Notes under the pieces: model-generated | The model's input: the letters and a program-made list of their open reading frames with translations, nothing else | Database searches by the model: none | What the model was told of the DNA's origin: nothing | Shown here: piece after piece, positions 55,610-63,535 of the stretch | Layout of the letters: each line of letters starts with the position of its first letter | Position numbering within the stretch: the first letter of the stretch is position 1 | Made by a program: the position numbers and the translations under genes | Assembly (NCBI RefSeq): GCF_900313035.1 | Contig: NZ_OMPS01000016.1 | Location: 62,001 to 126,000 of the forward strand | DNA length: 64,000 nucleotides | DNA from: Ruegeria sp. EL01 | Lineage (GTDB): Bacteria > Pseudomonadota > Alphaproteobacteria > Rhodobacterales > Rhodobacteraceae | Reading direction: 5' to 3'

Positions 55610-55738
55610 CCAAAACCTTTCAAACATTGCGCCCAGTAGTGGGCGAAAAAAGATACATCCAATCTATGGGTTTAATTGGATTAAAGCCCCGGCTAGGCTG
55701 ATCGTAGGACTGGAAAAACCATAGCCGCTGAGACCCCA

Positions 55739-57139
55739 ATGGATCTTACCCAAACCTCTGCAACAACGTTGCTGACAGAATTGACCGCCACCCGATTGTC
55801 GGCATCGGAATTGATGCGCGCGACCTTGGACCGGATTCAAACCGCCAACGGCGAAGTCAACGCAATCGTGGCTTTGCGCGATGAAGATGAGCTGATGGTC
55901 GAAGCCAAAGCCGTAGACGTCGGGCCAAACAAGGGTGCATTGCACGGGCTGCCGATCGCCGTAAAAGATCTGGTCAATGTGGCCGGGATTGTGTCGTCGC
56001 AAGGGTCCCCGGTCTTTCGCGATTTCGTGCCGGATAAAGACGATCTGATTGCAGCCCGGATGCGACAGGCGGGGGCGATCCTGATCGGAAAGACAAACAC
56101 GCCTGAATTTGGTTTGGGTTCGCACACGTTCAACCCGGTGTATGGCACCACGCGAAACCCGTATGATGGCGCGCGCACCTGCGGTGGATCATCCGGTGGA
56201 GCGGCGGTTGCACTGGCGACCGGAATGGTTGCTCTGGCAGATGGATCGGACATGATGGGCAGCCTGCGTAATCCTGCAGCCTGGAACAACGTCTATGGAT
56301 TTCGCCCAAGCTGGGGAAGGGTCGCGCCCGAGCCGGTCGGCGATGCTTTCCTGCATCAGTTGTCGACGCTTGGGCCAATGGCACGCAGTCCCGAAGACTT
56401 GGGCGTACTGCTGGACGTGATTTCAGGCCCGGATCCGCGCCTTCCTCATGTTCATCGCAGCGACCCTGTTTCGCCCGTGCAGCCCGCCGATTTGAAGGGC
56501 GTGCGGATCGGGTGGCTCGGGGACTGGGGCGGTGCCTTCCCAACCGAGGCCGGAGTTCTGGATGTTTGCGAAACTGCGTTGCGCGTCTTCGAAAATCTGG
56601 GGGCCAATGTAGATCCGATTGCGCCGCCGCTTGATGCCGAACGGATCTGGGACAGCTGGATCACACTGCGATCCTGGAGCGTCGCCTCAGGGCTGGAGCC
56701 ATTATCAGAGCAGCGCGCATCCTTGAAGGACACAGCAATCTGGGAACTGGATCGTGGTCTTGCCATGACAGCGATGGATGTCCACCGCGCCAGTGTTATC
56801 CGGTCCGAGTGGTTCAGGCAGGCAGCAGAGCTGTTTCGCGACTATGACGCGCTTGTGCTGCCTTCGGCGCAGGTCTGGCCATTTGAGATCGAGGTGCCTT
56901 ACCCGACCCAGATTGCAGGGCAGTCGATGGACACTTACCATCGGTGGATGCACGTGACCCTTCCGGTCAGCCTGCTGGGTTTGCCCTGTCTGGCGGCACC
57001 CGCAGGCTTCGGGGCTAACGGGTTACCAATGGGTCTTCAGGTGTTTGGTCCGCGCGGCTCGGATGCAAAATTGCTCTCGATTGGCGCAGCTTACCACGCC
57101 GAGACCCAGTGGCCACAAAAGCACCCGGCGATGCCCTAG
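55739..57139 (+). CDS. Amidase-signature family hydrolase
   Basis: 466 residues. Ser-cisSer-Lys amidase: catalytic Lys in HGLPIAVKDLVNVAG, cis-Ser in RTCGGSSGGAAVALATGM, nucleophile Ser in DGSDMMGSLRNPAAWN. The usual oxyanion loop D-x-G-G-S is D-M-M-G-S here, a variation seen in some amidase subgroups. C-terminal GFGANGLPMGLQVFGPRG is typical of the family. Not GatA: no gatB or gatC is near. Possible substrates are aliphatic or aromatic amides. It is followed 27 bases later by a DUF2189 gene. Confidence 0.88.
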   Translation: MDLTQTSATTLLTELTATRLSASELMRATLDRIQTANGEVNAIVALRDEDELMVEAKAVDVGPNKGALHGLPIAVKDLVNVAGIVSSQGSPVFRDFVPDKDDLIAARMRQAGAILIGKTNTPEFGLGSHTFNPVYGTTRNPYDGARTCGGSSGGAAVALATGMVALADGSDMMGSLRNPAAWNNVYGFRPSWGRVAPEPVGDAFLHQLSTLGPMARSPEDLGVLLDVISGPDPRLPHVHRSDPVSPVQPADLKGVRIGWLGDWGGAFPTEAGVLDVCETALRVFENLGANVDPIAPPLDAERIWDSWITLRSWSVASGLEPLSEQRASLKDTAIWELDRGLAMTAMDVHRASVIRSEWFRQAAELFRDYDALVLPSAQVWPFEIEVPYPTQIAGQSMDTYHRWMHVTLPVSLLGLPCLAAPAGFGANGLPMGLQVFGPRGSDAKLLSIGAAYHAETQWPQKHPAMP

Positions 57140-57166
57140 CGCCATTGGGGAGGAGGAACAGAACAC

Positions 57167-57949
57167 ATGGAAAAACCGTTTGGTGCACCACGGACGCGAC
57201 CGGTAGACGCCCAAATGCTTCGCGTATCCCTTCGGCGAGCCTGGGCTGACTTTCTGCGCGCGCCGCAGTTTGGTTTGATCTTCGCAGGTTTTTATGTGCT
57301 GGCCGGTTGGGCGATCGCGTGGATCACTGTTCAGACAGGGACGACCTATTGGCTGGTTCTCGCAGCCATCGGTTTCCCGCTCATCGGTCCGTTTGCAGCC
57401 GTAGGCTTATATGAGGTTTCACATCGGTTGGAGCAGGGGGAACCGCTTGATCTGAAGTCTATTTTCGGTGTTGTCATTCAGCAAAGCCGCCGGCAGTTGC
57501 CCTCGATCTGCGCCATCATCGTTGTGATGTTTCTGTTCTGGTCCTTTCTAGGTCACATGATTTTTGCGTTGTTCATGGGGCTGTCGACTATGACCAACGT
57601 GTCTTCGTCGATTGAGGTATTCTTGACACCCAACGGGTTGACGATGTTGGCGGTGGGCAGTGTCGTCGGGGCGGTATTTGCGACCGTGCTTTACATGCTC
57701 ACGGTACTGTCGATCCCGATGCTGCTGGACCGGGAATTGGATTTCGTGACTGCGATGATCTCCAGCTTTTCTTATGTCTCGGCCAATGCGTCCATTATGC
57801 TGCTCTGGGGGGCATTCGTTGCCGTGCTGACATTCGTGGCAATGGTGCCGTGGTTTTTGGGTCTGTTGGTTATTCTGCCGTTGCTGGGACATGCAAGCTG
57901 GCACTTGTATCGTCAGATCACGCAGGACAGCGAAGAAGATCCCGCATAG
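57167..57949 (+). CDS. DUF2189 integral membrane protein
   Basis: 260 residues with about six membrane helices. Family features are an N-terminal [20 protein letters not shown], then a helix pair with [20 protein letters not shown], ending with a short soluble tail ([15 protein letters not shown]). Ribosome site GGAGGAGG. Function is unknown; DUF2189 proteins are common in alphaproteobacteria and may be linked to respiratory membrane proteins. Convergent with the HTH regulator. Confidence 0.85.
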   Translation: MEKPFGAPRTRPVDAQMLRVSLRRAWADFLRAPQFGLIFAGFYVLAGWAIAWITVQTGTTYWLVLAAIGFPLIGPFAAVGLYEVSHRLEQGEPLDLKSIFGVVIQQSRRQLPSICAIIVVMFLFWSFLGHMIFALFMGLSTMTNVSSSIEVFLTPNGLTMLAVGSVVGAVFATVLYMLTVLSIPMLLDRELDFVTAMISSFSYVSANASIMLLWGAFVAVLTFVAMVPWFLGLLVILPLLGHASWHLYRQITQDSEEDPA

Positions 57950-57995
57950 CGGGCGATCAGGTCGTATGAGCCTTGGACCAATTGCCTACTGGTTT

Positions 57996-58691
57996 TCAGA
58001 CGCCCTTGTTTGATTTTCGGGCTGTGTCGAGCACGGCAGCCGTGTCAGTGCCAAGAGACCTCAGAACAACTGGCATAGGGCCTTGAACCAAAGATGGTTT
58101 GGTCACTGTGCCGCGCCATTGATCCGCGTCACGTGTAACCAAATAAACCCGGCTGTCTTCGCCGTTGCGGCGCGATATCAGCATGTAAATGTGATCATCG
58201 GCGCAGACGGCAAACCCTTGTTTCTCGCGCGCCGGGGGCGGGGCGTCGGGCATATCCCTGCGCGCAGTAAATCCACGTAAAAGCGTGCATTGCGGTAGAT
58301 GTCGCGCATAAAGAAGGCTGAGCCGTCGGGCGGATGATTCACCTTCGGTGACGGCATAGAAGCCCGGCAAAAGGGTGTTTTTGCCGTTTTCCTGTGCACC
58401 CGAAGTCAGAAATCTGGTCAGGGTGGATACGGTGGGGTTTTGATCCAATGCCGGGATATCAGCGATTGGCTTCAGCAAGATACGAGCATCTACATCAAAG
58501 AACCTGCAAATCCGGTCGAGAACATCCGCTCGGGGCACACTTTCGCCAAACAGATATCTGTTGAACTGGGTGCGATTGACGCCCAACTGGCGACACAGTG
58601 CAGCGACAGACGGGTAGTCCTGTGTCAGCTGCCTTAGGTTGGCGCCAAACATGGCGCGCAATTCAGCAGGGCTGCGAATGTCGTTCGTCAT
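57996..58691 (-). CDS. XRE-like HTH transcriptional regulator with a unique C-terminus
   Basis: 231 residues from ATG 58691; an ATG at 58706 and a longer frame to 58763 exist. The N-terminal helix-turn-helix reads YPSVAALCRQLGVNRTQFNR, then YLFGESVPRADVLDRICRFF. The remaining 150 residues contain TLLPGFYAVTEGESSARR, a strand-rich block and no known ligand motif. It could be a metabolite- or phage-responsive repressor. No partner operator is recognised. Confidence 0.75.
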   Translation of the reverse strand: MTNDIRSPAELRAMFGANLRQLTQDYPSVAALCRQLGVNRTQFNRYLFGESVPRADVLDRICRFFDVDARILLKPIADIPALDQNPTVSTLTRFLTSGAQENGKNTLLPGFYAVTEGESSARRLSLLYARHLPQCTLLRGFTARRDMPDAPPPAREKQGFAVCADDHIYMLISRRNGEDSRVYLVTRDADQWRGTVTKPSLVQGPMPVVLRSLGTDTAAVLDTARKSNKGV

Positions 58692-59005
58692 AGTCGTCCC
58701 GGGCATTGGTCGATATATAGTGCAAAAGCGACAGCGCTGACCCGCAGGCCGCACGCGTATCAAAAAATCGTACAGATGACCCCAAGCAACGTTTCCCCAC
58801 GTCGCGTTGCGGCACCGAAGCTAGCAACCCGGATGACAAACGCAATAGGCTTTACGTGAAAATGTGTGATCTATTGGGTGAAAAAACCGGGTTATTGCAG
58901 GCTTAACGTGCAAACCGATGGATCGCGTTGGAATCCGGATGCAATGCCGCGGGGGCAATCCCCGCCCCAGCCCTTTAGGCATTCTGGGGCAGGGAAGATG
59001 TTTGA
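58692..59005. other. 314-bp gap between ilvN and the HTH gene
   Basis: No gene is supported. On the ilvN side a G+C-rich inverted repeat pairs GCCCCAG (58964-58970) with CTGGGGC (58984-58990). A second hairpin GCGGGG/CCCCGC sits just to its left (about 58949-58965). Together they could end the ilvBN transcript, though no T tract follows. The left part would hold the HTH promoter; no clear operator is seen. Confidence 0.4.
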
Positions 59006-59566
59006 TCAGTCGCCGCGCAGCAGGGCGGCGACGCCGGTGCGGGCAATTTCGACAAGACCCAGCGGGCGCATCAGGTCGGCAAATGCATCGATTTTGTCGG
59101 GCGCGCCGGTGATTTCAAAGATGAAGGAATTCAGGGTGCTGTCGACCACATTGGCACGGAAGATATCGGCCAGGCGCAGGGCCTCGACCCGTTTGTCGCC
59201 GTCGCCCACCACTTTGATGATTGCCAGTTCGCGTTCGACCGAAGACCCCTCGACGGTCAGGTCGTGCACATCACGGACCGAAACGATCCGACCCAGTTGC
59301 GCTTTGATCTGTTCGATTACCTGCGGCGTGCCGGTTGTGACGATGGTGATCCGGCTTAGGTGACCGGTATGATCCACTTCGGCGACTGTCAGGCTTTCGA
59401 TGTTATAGCCACGGCCTGAGAACAACCCGATTACACGGGCTAGAACGCCCGGTTCATTCTCGACCAGAACCGCAATCGTGTGCCGTTCCTGCACGTCCGA
59501 GAAGGTGGGTCGCAGGTTGTAGGCCGAATGGCGGGTGGAGCCTTTTTTGATATGTAGGGCAGACAT
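59006..59566 (-). CDS. ilvN: Acetohydroxyacid synthase small (regulatory) subunit
   Basis: 186 residues. It carries an N-terminal ACT domain (HTIAVLVENEPGVLARVIGL, then FSGRGYNIESLTVAEV) and an AHAS_C domain (ERELAIIKVVGDGDKRVEAL, FIFEITGAPDKIDAFADLMR). It confers valine feedback control on IlvB. The start ATG overlaps the stop of the unrecognised upstream gene (TAATG), so translation is coupled. The sequence is also called ilvH in some genomes. Confidence 0.95.
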   Translation of the reverse strand: MSALHIKKGSTRHSAYNLRPTFSDVQERHTIAVLVENEPGVLARVIGLFSGRGYNIESLTVAEVDHTGHLSRITIVTTGTPQVIEQIKAQLGRIVSVRDVHDLTVEGSSVERELAIIKVVGDGDKRVEALRLADIFRANVVDSTLNSFIFEITGAPDKIDAFADLMRPLGLVEIARTGVAALLRGD

Positions 59567-59997
59567 TAGACGTCGTCCTTCTTTAGAGCATCCTCAGAAA
59601 ATGGGCCGCGTACCATCATGACATCCAGGGCTTCTTTCGCTGCATCCCTCAGCTCCTGCCATGCAGAAAGCTTAAACACTTCCTGCCATGCAGAAAGCTT
59701 AAACACTTCCTGCAAGGCAGGCAGCAAAGCAGGTGTTTTTTGGCAAACATCATTGAGTACGCAAGAGTATTTTCGAAGCGCGATTTCCTCAGATTGTGAA
59801 TACAGAGGCCCTGAGAGCTGTGATTGGTCACCATGGAAGACGTCATCACATTGATTGATGACCTCACTTGGAACCGAAACCTCGGGAGCCTCATTTTGGT
59901 ATTTCAGTTGAGCAGGCCACGAAGACGCCAGTTCCAACGCCTCAATTTGACGATTTCGAAGGCGCTGCCTGACAAGTATATTCTCTTGGTCCACCAT
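59566..59997 (-). CDS. Unrecognised 143-residue protein between ilvB and ilvN
   Basis: Starts at ATG 59997, six bases after the ilvB stop (a TTG at 60006 overlaps that stop). The stop forms TAATG with ilvN, so the gene is translated within the ilv operon. Mostly helical, rich in Gln, Ser, Val and acidic residues, with no signal peptide, membrane helix or catalytic motif. Two perfect tandem copies of EVFKLSAWQ encode a 9-residue duplication, encoded by a 27-bp direct repeat (59654-59707). Composition is visibly more A+T-rich than ilvB and ilvN. I do not recognise the family; a role as extra AHAS partner is only a guess from position. Confidence 0.7.
   Translation of the reverse strand: MVDQENILVRQRLRNRQIEALELASSWPAQLKYQNEAPEVSVPSEVINQCDDVFHGDQSQLSGPLYSQSEEIALRKYSCVLNDVCQKTPALLPALQEVFKLSAWQEVFKLSAWQELRDAAKEALDVMMVRGPFSEDALKKDDV
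59654..59707. repeat. Perfect 27-bp tandem duplication inside the ilv-operon gene
   Basis: Copies 59654-59680 and 59681-59707 are identical and in frame, giving EVFKLSAWQ twice. A partial third start (TCCTGC) follows at 59708. A recent slippage or duplication event is likely because no base differs between copies. Confidence 0.95.
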
Positions 59998-60002
59998 CAG
60001 CC

Positions 60003-61754
60003 TCAAACTAAAACCGATCCCTTGCTATCGATCACGCCCTGCGTCTCAGCCTCTCCCAACAGCATCTCGTTATGGGCTTTGCCCGACGGGATCATGGGGA
60101 AGCAGTTCTCGTGCTTTTCGACCAGACAGTCAAAGATCACCGGACCGTCATAGTTGATCATCTCCATGATCGCATCGTCCAGATCAGCAGGATCGGAACA
60201 CAGGATACCCTTGGCGCCAAACGCCTCGGCGAGTTTGACGAAATCGGGCAGGGCTTCGGACCAGCTGTGCGAATAGCGCTCGCCATGCAGCAGTTCCTGC
60301 CATTGGCGCACCATGCCCAGACGTTCGTTGTTCAGGATGAACTGTTTCACCGGCAGGCGGTACTGAGCGGCAGTGCCCATTTCCTGCATGTTCATCAGCC
60401 ACGAGGCCTCACCGGCCACATTGATCACCAACGCGTCTGGATGGGCCATTTGAACGCCGATGGACGCAGGGAAACCATAACCCATGGTGCCCAGCCCTCC
60501 GGATGTCATCCAGCGGTTTGGGTCTTCGAACCCAAGATACTGCGCGGCCCACATTTGATGCTGGCCGACCTCGGTGGTGATATAACGGTCGTGCTTTTTG
60601 GTCAGTTCTTCAAGCCGTTCCAGCGCGTATTGCGGTTTGATGGTCTTTTCGCTGTTGGTGTAGGCAAGGCAGTTCACCTTGCGCCAGTCGGCGATTTGAC
60701 CCTGCCACTGCTTGACATTGGCCACGTCCGTCTTGCGGCCGCGCGCTTTCCAGACCTTCAGAATATCCTCCAACACATGACCCACATCGCCGACAATCGG
60801 GATGTCCACGCGGATCACCTTATTGATCGAGGACGGGTCGATATCGATATGTGCTTTTTTCGAGTTTGGTGAGAACGCATCGATCCGCCCGGTGATCCGG
60901 TCGTCAAACCGCGCACCGACATTGATCATCAGGTCGCAGTCATGCATCGCCAGATTGGCCTCATACAGACCGTGCATGCCCAGCATTCCCAACCAGTTCT
61001 CACCCGAAGCAGGATAGGCACCAAGCCCCATCAGGGTCGAGGTAATGGGAAAGCCCGTGGCATTCACAAGCTCGCGCAGCAACTGGCTGGCAGCGGGACC
61101 GGAATTGATGACGCCGCCGCCGGTGTAGAAGACGGGTTTCTTGGCCGTTTCAATCGCGGCAACCAGCTCGGTGATCTCTTCCAGATCACCTTTGACAATA
61201 GGCTGATAATGTGAGGTCGAGGGCTTCGGTGCATTGTATTCACCATTGGCAAATTGCACATCCTTGGGAATATCGACCAATACCGGACCGGGGCGGCCCG
61301 ACGTGGCGACATGGAACGCCTCATGCATCGTTGCGGCCAGCGAATCCGTATCCTTCACCAGCCAGTTATGCTTGGTGCAAGGGCGGGTGATGCCAACGGT
61401 GTCGGCCTCCTGAAAGGCGTCCGAGCCGATCATGAAGGTCGGGACCTGTCCGGTCAGGACTACAATCGGGATCGAATCCAGCAGCGCATCTGTCAGGCCG
61501 GTCACCGCGTTTGTGGCACCGGGGCCCGAGGTCACAAGGGCCACACCGGGCTTGCCGGTCGAACGGGCATAGCCCTCGGCTGCGTGAACCGCGCCCTGTT
61601 CGTGCCGGACCAGAATGTGACGGATGTCGTTTTGCAGAAAGATCTCATCATAGATCGGTAGCACGGCGCCACCGGGGTATCCGAATACCGTGTCCACACC
61701 CTGATCCTTGAGGGCCTGAACTACCATCTTTGCGCCGGTCATCTCACGTGTCAT
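60003..61754 (-). CDS. ilvB: Acetohydroxyacid synthase large (catalytic) subunit
   Basis: 583 residues from ATG 61754 (GGAGCA upstream; the longer open frame runs back through the leader). ThDP enzyme making acetolactate or acetohydroxybutyrate, first common step of Val/Leu/Ile synthesis. Motifs: TVFGYPGGAVLPIYDEIF, LVRHEQGAVHAAEGYARSTG (catalytic Glu in HEQG), VALVTSGPGATNAVTGL, GMLGMHGLYEANLAMHDCDL, and the ThDP-Mg region with NVAGEASWLMNMQEMGTAAQ (GDG variant: GEAS here). FNR-type lysine/FAD segments are in place. Attenuator and leader peptide upstream. Confidence 0.96.
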   Translation of the reverse strand: MTREMTGAKMVVQALKDQGVDTVFGYPGGAVLPIYDEIFLQNDIRHILVRHEQGAVHAAEGYARSTGKPGVALVTSGPGATNAVTGLTDALLDSIPIVVLTGQVPTFMIGSDAFQEADTVGITRPCTKHNWLVKDTDSLAATMHEAFHVATSGRPGPVLVDIPKDVQFANGEYNAPKPSTSHYQPIVKGDLEEITELVAAIETAKKPVFYTGGGVINSGPAASQLLRELVNATGFPITSTLMGLGAYPASGENWLGMLGMHGLYEANLAMHDCDLMINVGARFDDRITGRIDAFSPNSKKAHIDIDPSSINKVIRVDIPIVGDVGHVLEDILKVWKARGRKTDVANVKQWQGQIADWRKVNCLAYTNSEKTIKPQYALERLEELTKKHDRYITTEVGQHQMWAAQYLGFEDPNRWMTSGGLGTMGYGFPASIGVQMAHPDALVINVAGEASWLMNMQEMGTAAQYRLPVKQFILNNERLGMVRQWQELLHGERYSHSWSEALPDFVKLAEAFGAKGILCSDPADLDDAIMEMINYDGPVIFDCLVEKHENCFPMIPSGKAHNEMLLGEAETQGVIDSKGSVLV

Positions 61755-61793
61755 CTGCTTTGCTCCGTTCGCGACATGTGTCTTGCGTTTGAC

Positions 61794-61862
61794 AAAAAAA
61801 AGCCCCCGATCTTTCGGAGGCGCATGGGTTCGATTATGGTTTACCGTTACCGGCCCATGCGC
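61794..61862 (-). promoter_or_regulatory. ilvB transcription attenuator (antiterminator and terminator)
   Basis: Minus-strand transcript: arm GCGCATGGG (61854-61862, inside the end of the leader peptide) can pair with CCCATGCGC (61820-61828). The last two bases of that right arm also belong to the terminator's left arm GCCTCCG (61815-61821), which pairs with CGGGGGC (61802-61808) and is followed by T8 (61794-61801). If a ribosome reaches the leader stop it covers the first arm, the terminator forms, and ilvB is off. A ribosome stalled on Leu/Val/Ile codons leaves the first arm free. Confidence 0.88.
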
Positions 61863-61894
61863 GTTTTTCCTACGATTACGACTAGCGTTCTCAT
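61847..61894 (-). CDS. ilvB leader peptide (attenuation peptide)
   Basis: 15 codons: MRTLVVIVGKTRMGR then TAA. Five consecutive residues (4-8) are Leu-Val-Val-Ile-Val, the three end products of the pathway. AAGGAG (61904-61909) stands 9 bases before the ATG. The peptide lies between a readable promoter and the attenuator hairpins, the classic arrangement of amino-acid attenuation. Confidence 0.92.
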   Translation of the reverse strand: MRTLVVIVGKTRMGR

Positions 61895-61923
61895 CGCCAG
61901 AGGCTCCTTTTTGCTTGGAAGGG

Positions 61924-61952
61924 ACATTATGGGCGGGCGAAAGGGGCGTCAA
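61924..61952 (-). promoter_or_regulatory. Sigma-70-type promoter of the ilv operon
   Basis: On the minus strand TTGACG (61947-61952), a 17-base spacer and TAATGT (61924-61929) form a good -35/-10 pair. Transcription would start near 61917, just before the leader-peptide ribosome site. Confidence 0.75.
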
Positions 61953-62176
61953 CAGGCAATTGCGCCAATTTTCTAACTTGAGGGCGGGATTTTGCGACAT
62001 TTTATTGCGCAGATTGCCGCATGTCTGGAACATCCGGGAATTTTTAAGCAAAAATAGCCCCATGTGCGCAACTTTTGACTTGTCAGAAAGCGTCAGGCCG
62101 ATGTCCAAAACTGGCATGATTTGAAGTTTCCACTGCGTCACGCTGATCCTGAGAGCGCAAACATAGGAGGCGGCGT

Positions 62177-63022
62177 ATGTTACACGATTTGGTGGATCTT
62201 GGACGGTATCCGATCGATCGCCCGGATTCGCCGGCTTATGACCGAATGATCGAGGATTTGCGTCGCGAGCTGGATCAAGATGGATGCGCGGTGATGCCCG
62301 GATTTGTGCATCAGCAGGGGATTGAGCTGTTGGTCAGCGAGGCAGAGGCCGTCGCACCCAAGGCGCATCGCTCTTTCAATCGCACCAACGCCTATTTCAC
62401 CAAGGATGATCCGCGATTTGGCGTGGGCCATCCGATCAGGCAGTTTTACGACCGTTCAAACGCTTTTGTCCCTGCCGATAATTTTGCCCGGTCTGGCCCC
62501 TTGCGGCGGATTTATGAGTTCGAAGGCTTCCTTCCCTTTATCCGCACGGCATTGGGTGAACCGGATGATCGCTTTTTCCGATATGATGACCCGCTTGCGG
62601 ATGTGATCATCAACGTGGTTGAAGAAGGGAAGGGGTTTCCCTGGCATTTTGATACCAACAATTACACCGTGACGCTGGCCATCCAGAACGGCGAAGCAGG
62701 TGGGGCGTTTGAATATGTTCCCAATCTACGCACATCCGAGGATGAGAATTTCGACAAGGTTGCATCGGTCTTGGACGGTAACAGGGGTTTGGTTCATCAG
62801 CTGGAACTGCGACCTGGGGATTTGCAGATTTTCAAGGGGCGGTACTCTCTGCACCGTGTTGCGCCGGTGAAGGGCAGACGTCGCCGATACGTCGGCATAT
62901 TCTCCTTTGTTGAAGCCGAAGGGATGTGTGGCGGGATCGAACGAACCCGGCAGCTCTATGGGCGTGTGTTGCGGCACCATCATGCCCGTGAAGGACTGCG
63001 CAGGGATCAGTTGCTGGATTGA
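62177..63022 (+). CDS. 2OG-Fe(II) dioxygenase-like protein (ArpA-type)
   Basis: 281 residues behind a perfect AGGAGG. A cupin-like fold is suggested by the metal motif PWHFDTNNYTVTLAI (HxD) and the distal His in GRYSLHRVAPVKGRRRRYVG, with Arg for 2-oxoglutarate. N-terminal part LDQDGCAVMPGFVHQQG resembles phytanoyl-CoA-dioxygenase starts. ArpA-like proteins of this kind occur in many proteobacteria; substrate unknown. Divergent from the ilv leader region. Confidence 0.8.
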   Translation: MLHDLVDLGRYPIDRPDSPAYDRMIEDLRRELDQDGCAVMPGFVHQQGIELLVSEAEAVAPKAHRSFNRTNAYFTKDDPRFGVGHPIRQFYDRSNAFVPADNFARSGPLRRIYEFEGFLPFIRTALGEPDDRFFRYDDPLADVIINVVEEGKGFPWHFDTNNYTVTLAIQNGEAGGAFEYVPNLRTSEDENFDKVASVLDGNRGLVHQLELRPGDLQIFKGRYSLHRVAPVKGRRRRYVGIFSFVEAEGMCGGIERTRQLYGRVLRHHHAREGLRRDQLLD

Positions 63023-63068
63023 GAGGCGTCGGCATGTAACATGCGCTTATTCAAGTTGGAGGTTTTCG

Positions 63069-63452
63069 ATGGCAAAAATAGTGCAGCTCACGCCGTTTGT
63101 ATTGTGTAGTTCATTGAAGGCGCAGATAGACTTCTATTGTGATCGCCTTGGTTTTACCTGCGGGTTCACGCAAGAGAACTATGCGTTTTTGCACAATGGC
63201 CCGGTGGCGATCAGGTTGCTGGAATGCCCGCCCCGTCCGGATGGCAAGCCGTTGGGGGATGACCAGTCCTTTTACATTGATGTCGAGGGGATAGACGAGC
63301 TTTTCGAAACCTTGCACCCCATGCTGGAGGATTTACCAGAGGGACGTGTTAGACCTCCGTTCGATCAACCTTATCAGCAGCGCGAGTTTCATGTGCTGGA
63401 TGAGGACGGCACGCTGGTGTTTTTCGGAGAGGGCATTCAAACTGGGGAATAG
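63069..63452 (+). CDS. VOC (glyoxalase/bleomycin-resistance) family protein
   Basis: 127 residues from ATG 63069 (GGAGG upstream). Paired beta-alpha-beta-beta-beta units: TPFVLCSSLKAQIDFYCDRL, GPVAIRLLECPP, SFYIDVEGIDELFETL, and QREFHVLDEDGTLVFFGEGI with the C-terminal Glu that often binds metal. This is the general pattern of small VOC proteins that bind or act on small hydrophobic or thiol compounds. Function not predictable. Co-directional with the dioxygenase gene, 46 bases apart. Confidence 0.88.
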   Translation: MAKIVQLTPFVLCSSLKAQIDFYCDRLGFTCGFTQENYAFLHNGPVAIRLLECPPRPDGKPLGDDQSFYIDVEGIDELFETLHPMLEDLPEGRVRPPFDQPYQQREFHVLDEDGTLVFFGEGIQTGE

Positions 63453-63535
63453 TGGCTCCCGCCCATCTCAATGCGCCTTCGGCGCGTCTCCGGTGGTTGG
63501 GCCGAGCAGCGCTGCGCGCTGCGGGTGGACACAGA

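Noticed and set aside
61755-62141. N-terminal extension of ilvB through the leader region
   Set aside because: The open frame runs across promoter, leader peptide and terminator; a ribosome site and the family's normal start are at 61754.
63453-63535. Compact inverted repeats after the VOC gene as an independent element
   Set aside because: GCGCC-TTC-GGCGC type hairpins are common G+C-rich intergenic folds in this group; no T tract or repeat copy elsewhere in the window supports more.
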